A stretch of DNA of 27,161 bases, taken from assembly GCA_022578965.1 (NCBI GenBank), contig MU400889.1, positions 1 to 27,161 on the forward strand, read 5' to 3'. Positions 21,730 to 27,161 of this stretch are shown here, piece by piece. The DNA is from Xylaria sp. FL1777 (Eukaryota > Ascomycota > Sordariomycetes > Xylariales > Xylariaceae). Within the stretch, counting starts at the first letter, position 1, and the number at the start of each line of letters is the position of its first letter. The position numbers and the translations under genes are program-made. The notes beneath the pieces are model-generated. The model was not told the DNA's origin. It was given only the letters and a program-made list of their open reading frames with translations, and ran no database searches.

Positions 21730-21734
21730 AAATA
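21730..21734. other. Probable target-site duplication of copy 3
   Basis: AAATA directly precedes the LTR edge. It is the expected 5 bp duplication position, but the partner lies past the right window edge and cannot be checked here. Confidence 0.3.
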
Positions 21735-22009
21735 TATAACGGATCTATTATATATTAATATAACAGGTTTGCTTTTGGGGTCTTGATTTGTAGGTAATAA
21801 TAGGATTTTTAACGGTGGTTCGTTAGGGAGGTTTTTGGGGTACTTTTATTACTATGCATTAATAGAGGTCTTAAAAAATTAAAAGTAATAAATATATTAA
21901 TGCTTAGCGGTTATAAGAAATTAATAGCTAAAGAACTAGAACTAAGTAAATAATTAAATATAAAAAGTGCATAATTATATAAACAAAAGAAAAGTAAAAA
22001 AAGTAGTAA
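21735..22009 (-). repeat. 3' LTR of copy 3
   Basis: This ~275 bp repeat is homologous to 4998-5273 and 7489-7759. On the + strand it starts TATAACGGATCT (copy 2 has TGTAAT at this place) and ends GTAGTAA just before the mirrored purine tract. It is the least mutated LTR of the three, keeping GGGG twice (21777-21780, 21837-21840) and CGGTGG (21813-21818). Confidence 0.9.
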
Positions 22010-22014
22010 CTTTT

Positions 22015-22118
22015 TTTAAATTACTGCAAGTTTAGTAAACATTAAATTACTATAAGCTTAATAAGCTTTAAATTACTGTAAGCTTAGTAAGCTTTAAATT
22101 ATTATAAGCTTAGTAAGC
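22015..22118 (-). repeat. 4 x 26 bp tandem repeat (copy 3)
   Basis: Mirror image of the array at 4889-4992, with AAGCTTAGTAAGC-type units repeated four times. The unit number is the same in both copies, so the array predates the two insertions. Confidence 0.85.
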
Positions 22119-22917
22119 TAAATAAGTTATTATGTAACTTTAGCTTTAGCTAGCAAAAAAAAAAGTGCAAAGTATATATAAAAGCATTAAGCTGTTTTAA
22201 AAGCTACTTTTGTGCTAATTTTGTAATATTATTTTTTTTTTTTTAGAATTGTTGTTTTAACAATTTTCTATAAATATTTTTTCTTTTTTTTTTTTTTGTA
22301 TGTTATAATATTAAGGCGTATTAAAAAAACTAACTGTTTATTTAAAACAAAGCAAAGATTTGTTTTTGCTTTTTTTATTAATTTTACTAGCTATAAAGTT
22401 ATGCTTTGTTTTTGCTGCTTTAATTAGTTATTAATATACAAAATAACAAATAATATGTTTTGTTGTTTTAAATGTATACGTGCTAGTTATTTTTGCAATA
22501 GATTAAAAGTTCTAATTAACTTAATTAATAACATAATTTTTAAACACTATTGTTTTAAAAAGAAAAAAAAGCAAGCAAAATAACAGCTATTTTTAGTTTA
22601 AAAAAAATTAAAACAAGCTTAAAATAGCTTTAATTCCGTTTTAAGTAAGTTAGTTTAGCTTTATATATAAAAACGTTTTTTAAAAGCAAAAAGTATTAAA
22701 ATAGTTTAGCAAAAGCTTTAGTTCTTAAATAAACTAAACAAAATAAAGCATATTAAAAAAAAACAAAAAGCGCTAGCAAAAAAGCAAAAATAATAAAAAA
22801 AGCAAGCTAAAGTAACGTAAGCTGCTTTATTTAAGTTTAATTAAGATTTTTTAGGCGTTTTTTTTAAAGTTAACTTTTTTTTTTTAGTTTTAAGTAGTTA
22901 AAGTGTTAATAGTAAAA

Positions 22918-25857
22918 CTAACTTATAACTACTTTAGCAGTTTTTAGGTGTTTTTTAGGTTTTTAAGTATTATTAGCATATAAGTATTTTTTTTATTTAA
23001 CAAAATACTTTAAATTATTGTTATTTTAACGAAAATTTAGTATACTTTTAACTTTATAAACGTTTTAATCTGTTTTTATTTTTAGTTATATTTTAATAAG
23101 TATTTTAATAAGTGCTAATTTTAGTAAAAAAATGTAAAAAATAAGGTAAATTTATATATTTTTTAGTAATAATAGTTTATAGTTAATAAATAAAATAACT
23201 TTTTTAATTTTAAAAAAGCTAAATTTTTTAAATTTTAATTTATTGCTTAGTTGTTTTGTTTTAATTTAAAAAATATTAATGTTTAAATTTTATTTTTGTT
23301 GTAATAAATAAACCTTGTTTTTTTTTTTAAAAGTTAATTTTTTAGTTTGTTTTTTGTTATAGTATACTAACATTTATTGTTATAAAAATTAAAAACATAG
23401 TTATAGTTTAGCTTGTAGCGTTTTAATCTTTATTACAATAATTTTTGCTTAAGGTATTATAGTTAAAATAGCAAGTGCTTTTATTAATGTTTTTTTTTGT
23501 TTTTTAATAGTTGCTTGCTATTTATAAACAGCTTTATGCAAAAATATATTTATATTTTTGTTTATTAATATATTATATAAAATTTGTGCTATTAGTAATA
23601 GTTTTACTTAATTGTTTTATTAATAATTAATATAACTTTATAAATATTGTTTTAATATTTAGTTTAGTTTTTTTGTTTGTTTATTTGTTTATAAGTAGTA
23701 AATAGTTAAAAACTTTAGTTTAATACTAATAAGTTTAAAAAAGCTAATTTTAAACTTAAAAGTAAACAATTTATTTTAGTTTAAAACAATCTTTTTTAGT
23801 AGTTTATGCTTATTTAAATATTAACATATAAAAGCATATATAAGTTATTTAGCTATTGTATTTTTTTTAAATAATAAAAAGTAAGTATACTTAGTAAATC
23901 TATTAATAATAACTTATATTTTATTGTATTATATTTCTATAACTAGATTAATTAATAGAAATAGTGCTATAATAAAATTTTAAGCAATAATATGCTATGC
24001 TTATTTAAATATTTATATAAGTTATAGTAGTTTATAAAGCTTATATTAAGCTGCTTTAGTTTTATTATAAATGTTATACTTTTTATAATAAATTTAACTA
24101 TGTTTTATAGTTTTAAAAAATTATATTTTTTTTATAATTATTGGACTATTTTTATTGTTTTTTAGTGTTTATATAATAAGTGTTCGTAGAATTTCTTAAT
24201 AAACTTGTTTTATAAAAATTTTAGTAAGTAAACTTTATATTTATATATTAGCTTGTTATTTTTTAATTTTTTGTATTTTTATAGTTATGTTAACTTTTTT
24301 AAGTTATAAGCTTATTATAGCTATATATTTATAAGGTTTTTAAGTATAACTTCGATTTTTAAAGTTTTATTTTTTTAGAAATATAATATTTAAATGTTTT
24401 TTTTTAAAACTTTAAATTTTTTTTAACTTTATTAACTAAGTATGTTTGCTTAAATGTTTTTTTTTTTTTTAATATAATATATTTTAAAGTTAAACTTAAA
24501 AAAAAAAACCATTTAATTTTTATGTTGTTTAATAATCTTTTATGTAGTTATAAATTTTATTAAGTTTTAATAATTTAAATAGATTTTAATTAGCTTTATA
24601 GTTCTTATAAAAAATAGTTTTTATTTTTTAAGTGCTATAATAATTGCAAGTAGTTTTTTGTTATATATAAAATATTATAATGCTATATTTTGTAGTGCTT
24701 TAAAGTAATAAGCTACTAAGTGCTATTTTTTGTTATTTTTTAGTTATTTTAAAACTTTTGTAATTATACTATTTAAAGCATTTGTTTTTAGCTTTTTTTT
24801 TTTTTTATAGATTAAGTAGTTTAACTATAAAGTTAGAAATAACTTTTAGTTTTAGTTTTTTAAAAGCTTTTTAAGCTTTTTTTAAAATTAAAAAGGATTT
24901 TTTTTTATATTTTTTTTTTGTATATTTTATAAAGTAAAATGCTATTTTTTTAAAGTTTTAAATTAACATTTAAACATAGTTTAAAAATCTTAATGCTTAT
25001 TATATATTTATAACAGTAATTAAATTAGATATTTTTTAGTTTTATATTATGTTAATTTTTAACTATTAAATTTATATTTGTTTTAAAGTAATTATAAATT
25101 TTAAAAAGTTAATTTTTTATATATGCTATATATACTTTTTTGTGTTAAGTTGTAATTTTGCTTGTTTAAATGTTTTTAATACTTAAGTTATATGTTTTTT
25201 ATGTTTTTTTAGTATTTTAAAGTAAATTAAAATATTATTTAAATAAATAAACACAAATTTATTTAAAAACTTCTGTAAAATTATTATTATTATGTGTTAA
25301 AAGCTAGCTAATATATTTTATAGTTTTTATAACATAACTATATATTTATATAATTTATATATTGTTTATATAGCAGTTTTTTATTTTTTTTTTTTAGCTA
25401 TTTTAATAGCATAATATTTATTTAAAATATTAATTGCTATAAACTATTTTGCTTAGCTAATGTTTTTTTTTATAATTACTAGCAAAGTAAAGAAATATTT
25501 ATTTGTAATAATAATTACGTTTAATAGTTAATAGTTAATTATTACTTGCTATATTAGTTTTTTTTGTTTATTAATTAGTTATTTTTTATTTTTTATTTTA
25601 AGTACTAATACTATAAAATATTTAGCAAATAATTAAAATTTTTTTAAAGATTTTTTTGCTAAGTTTTTTTAAATGTATTTTTATAAAACGTTTGTTTTGT
25701 TTAAGTTTATATAGTATACTTAATAAAGCTTTAGTTAACATTTTTTCTTAATAAAAATATAGTAATTTTATAAGCTATATTTAAAAAGTTTTTTTTTTTT
25801 TTTTTTTTTAAATAGTTTATAAAATTTGTAATATACTTTTGGTATTTTGTTTAGGAT
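22918..25857 (-). pseudogene. pol: pol polyprotein remnant (copy 3)
   Basis: This is the counterpart of 1150-4089. On the - strand the RT core reads FVFIYLNNILIY (about 25230-25260), with both catalytic Asp codons changed to Asn as in copy 1. RNase H lies about 24510-24860, integrase about 23490-24316, and the chromodomain at 22918-23067 with NNT in the same place. Stops and transitions differ in detail from copy 1, so the two copies were mutated at least partly independently. It is non-functional. Confidence 0.87.
25789..25809 (+). repeat. T21 homopolymer (mirror of A21 at 1197-1217)
   Basis: A run of 21 T lies in the early RT region of copy 3; copy 1 has a run of 21 A at 1197-1217. The positions sum to 27006, so they are the same site. 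Confidence 0.85.
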
Positions 25858-26727
25858 TTTTTTTGCAATTTTTTTAATTTTTTTGCTTTATTTTTTATTT
25901 TCTTAATTAATGGTTTTTGCTTTTTATTAAATTAAAAAGTTGCTAGTTTTTAGCTATAGTATTTTTAAAATAATATTATAATTAAATATATTAATAATAT
26001 TTAATATAATTTGTTTTTTGTGTTTTTATATAAATATATTAAAAGGTTTAGTTTTTTTAAATATATAACTATTATTATAGCTAAAAATACTATTATTAAA
26101 TCTTTTAATTTTTTAAAATTTTTGCTTATATTTTTAAGAAATTTTATTTTGTTTTACTACTTTAAGTAAAATTATATTAACTTATGCTTTTAAATTAATT
26201 AAAGTGTTATATTTTCTTTTTTAATATATAAGTTTAACTTTAAATTAGTTTTATTAGTTATTACATTAAACTTTACGTAAGGCCTTAGTTTTTTTAGCTA
26301 TTTGCTGCTTTTTTAGCAAATATTTATTTTGTTTTTTGATTTTTTTTAATAAAATGTTTAAATGCTTATTTTATTTTATACTTTAAATATTATTGCGCTT
26401 TATTTTGTTTTTGCTTTTAGTTAAGCTTTAAATTGCAGTTTTTAAGCTTTTTTACTTCTAGCAACTATTTTTTAGTACAATTATGCTTTAATTAGCTAGT
26501 AATATTTATAATAGTTATTTTTATATTTTTTTAAAATAATATTATAAATATAATTAGAATTTTTTTTAAATATTATAAATTTTTATAGATTTTTATAGTA
26601 AACTATAGTTATAATTAACTATTTTAATTTATAAAAGTTCTATATTTCTGTTTTTGTAATTCGTTTAAAAAACTAATTATTTTTTAGTTTATTAAGTAAA
26701 TATTAATAATAATAATATATTATATAG

Positions 26728-27161
26728 CAATTTTATAATACTTTATTATGTTTTAAATCTTTTAAGCATAAAATATTATTATTGTTTTTTATTATAGTTT
26801 TATTATAGTAATAACTTTTAGCAATTAGTTAAATTGCTAGCTTTAGTTTTTAAAACATATTAGTTTTTGCATTAACTATTAATGCTTTTTTGTTTTATTA
26901 TATTTAAACCAATTTAAGCTATAAAAATACTTTGTTTATTTTTATTAGTTTTTTTTTTATAATATTTTTTATAGCTTTTAATTTTATTTGTTTTTATTTT
27001 AAAGTTTTATAAGTTCTGTTTTTTTAAGTTTATTTAATAACTAAGTATTTTAGTAGTTTATAATCGGTTTAATAACTATACTATTTATAATTATAGTTTT
27101 GTTTTTTTAAACATAATTTTTTTTTAAGCTATATTTTAAGCTTTAATAGTTTAAAGTTTTT
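26728..27161 (-). repeat. Overlap with copy 2 (gag-side sequence of copy 3)
   Basis: This aligns directly with 5274-5707, and inversely with 1-278 of copy 1 as far as that goes. It joins the two partial views of the element and fixes the insertion point of copy 1 in copy 2. No gene is readable. Confidence 0.85.

Larger units (their letters stand above)
21735..27161 (-). mobile_element. Ty3/Gypsy chromovirus, copy 3 (3' part, RIP-mutated)
   Basis: This is the same element as copy 1, in opposite orientation, with its 3' LTR at the left and its 5' part running off the right edge. Positions in copies 1 and 3 pair at a nearly constant sum (27006 to 27008), so over 5.27 kb there is a net length difference of only about 2 bases. 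On the - strand the pol landmarks fall at the mirror places: YLNN near 25235-25246, integrase about 23490-24316, chromodomain 22918-23067. The last ~430 bases overlap copy 2 directly (5274-5707). Confidence 0.92.

Noticed and set aside
1..27161. Mitochondrial, plastid or apicomplexan AT-rich DNA
   Set aside because: Transition-only divergence between chromovirus copies and stop-ridden pol frames indicate nuclear fungal repeats under RIP-like mutation.

Overview
The window looks like an AT-rich, gene-poor, transposon-nest (AT-isochore) segment of a filamentous fungal genome, most likely an ascomycete with repeat-induced point mutation (RIP). Three things support this. Stop codons TAA and TAG occur throughout all frames, and I find no intact gene. 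The repeat copies differ from each other almost only by C/T and G/A transitions. The one family I can read is a chromodomain-bearing Ty3/Gypsy retrotransposon (chromovirus), whose translation is recognisable once the stops are read through.

Layout. Three copies of one ~7.5 kb LTR retrotransposon are present, all partial. Copy 1 (1-5273, + strand) holds the 3' two thirds: reverse transcriptase, RNase H, integrase, GPF-like module, chromodomain, a long 3' non-coding tail with a 4 x 26 bp repeat, and the 3' LTR (4998-5273). Copy 2 (5274-7759, - strand) is the 5' third: 5' LTR (7489-7759) and the gag-side interior. It stops exactly where copy 1 ends, so copy 1 is inserted inside copy 2 and the rest of copy 2 should lie left of the window. 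Copy 3 (21735-27161, - strand) has the same content as copy 1 in the opposite orientation. Copies 1 and 3 therefore form a ~5.27 kb inverted repeat around a 16.5 kb centre. The first ~280 bases of the window and the last ~430 reach the gag-side sequence shared with copy 2.

Centre (7760-21734). This holds strongly mutated AT-rich DNA that I cannot assign to a family. Within it are a duplicated 38 bp palindromic unit (7806-7881) next to a short GC-richer island (7926-8001); a possible TIR element (12336-18317) with matching ends flanked by TA; a less mutated ~500 bp stretch (about 17815-18325); and a ~102 bp minisatellite (20361-20885).

Nothing here is likely to be expressed as protein. In copy 1 the catalytic acids of reverse transcriptase and integrase that I can locate are changed by G-to-A mutation (Asp to Asn, Glu to Lys), and a frameshift separates RT from RNase H. 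The most distinctive feature is the mutation context: surviving cytosines sit almost only after A or G (ApC, GpC), while TpC and CpC, and with them TCA/TGA, are strongly depleted. That is not the plain CpA pattern of textbook Neurospora RIP.
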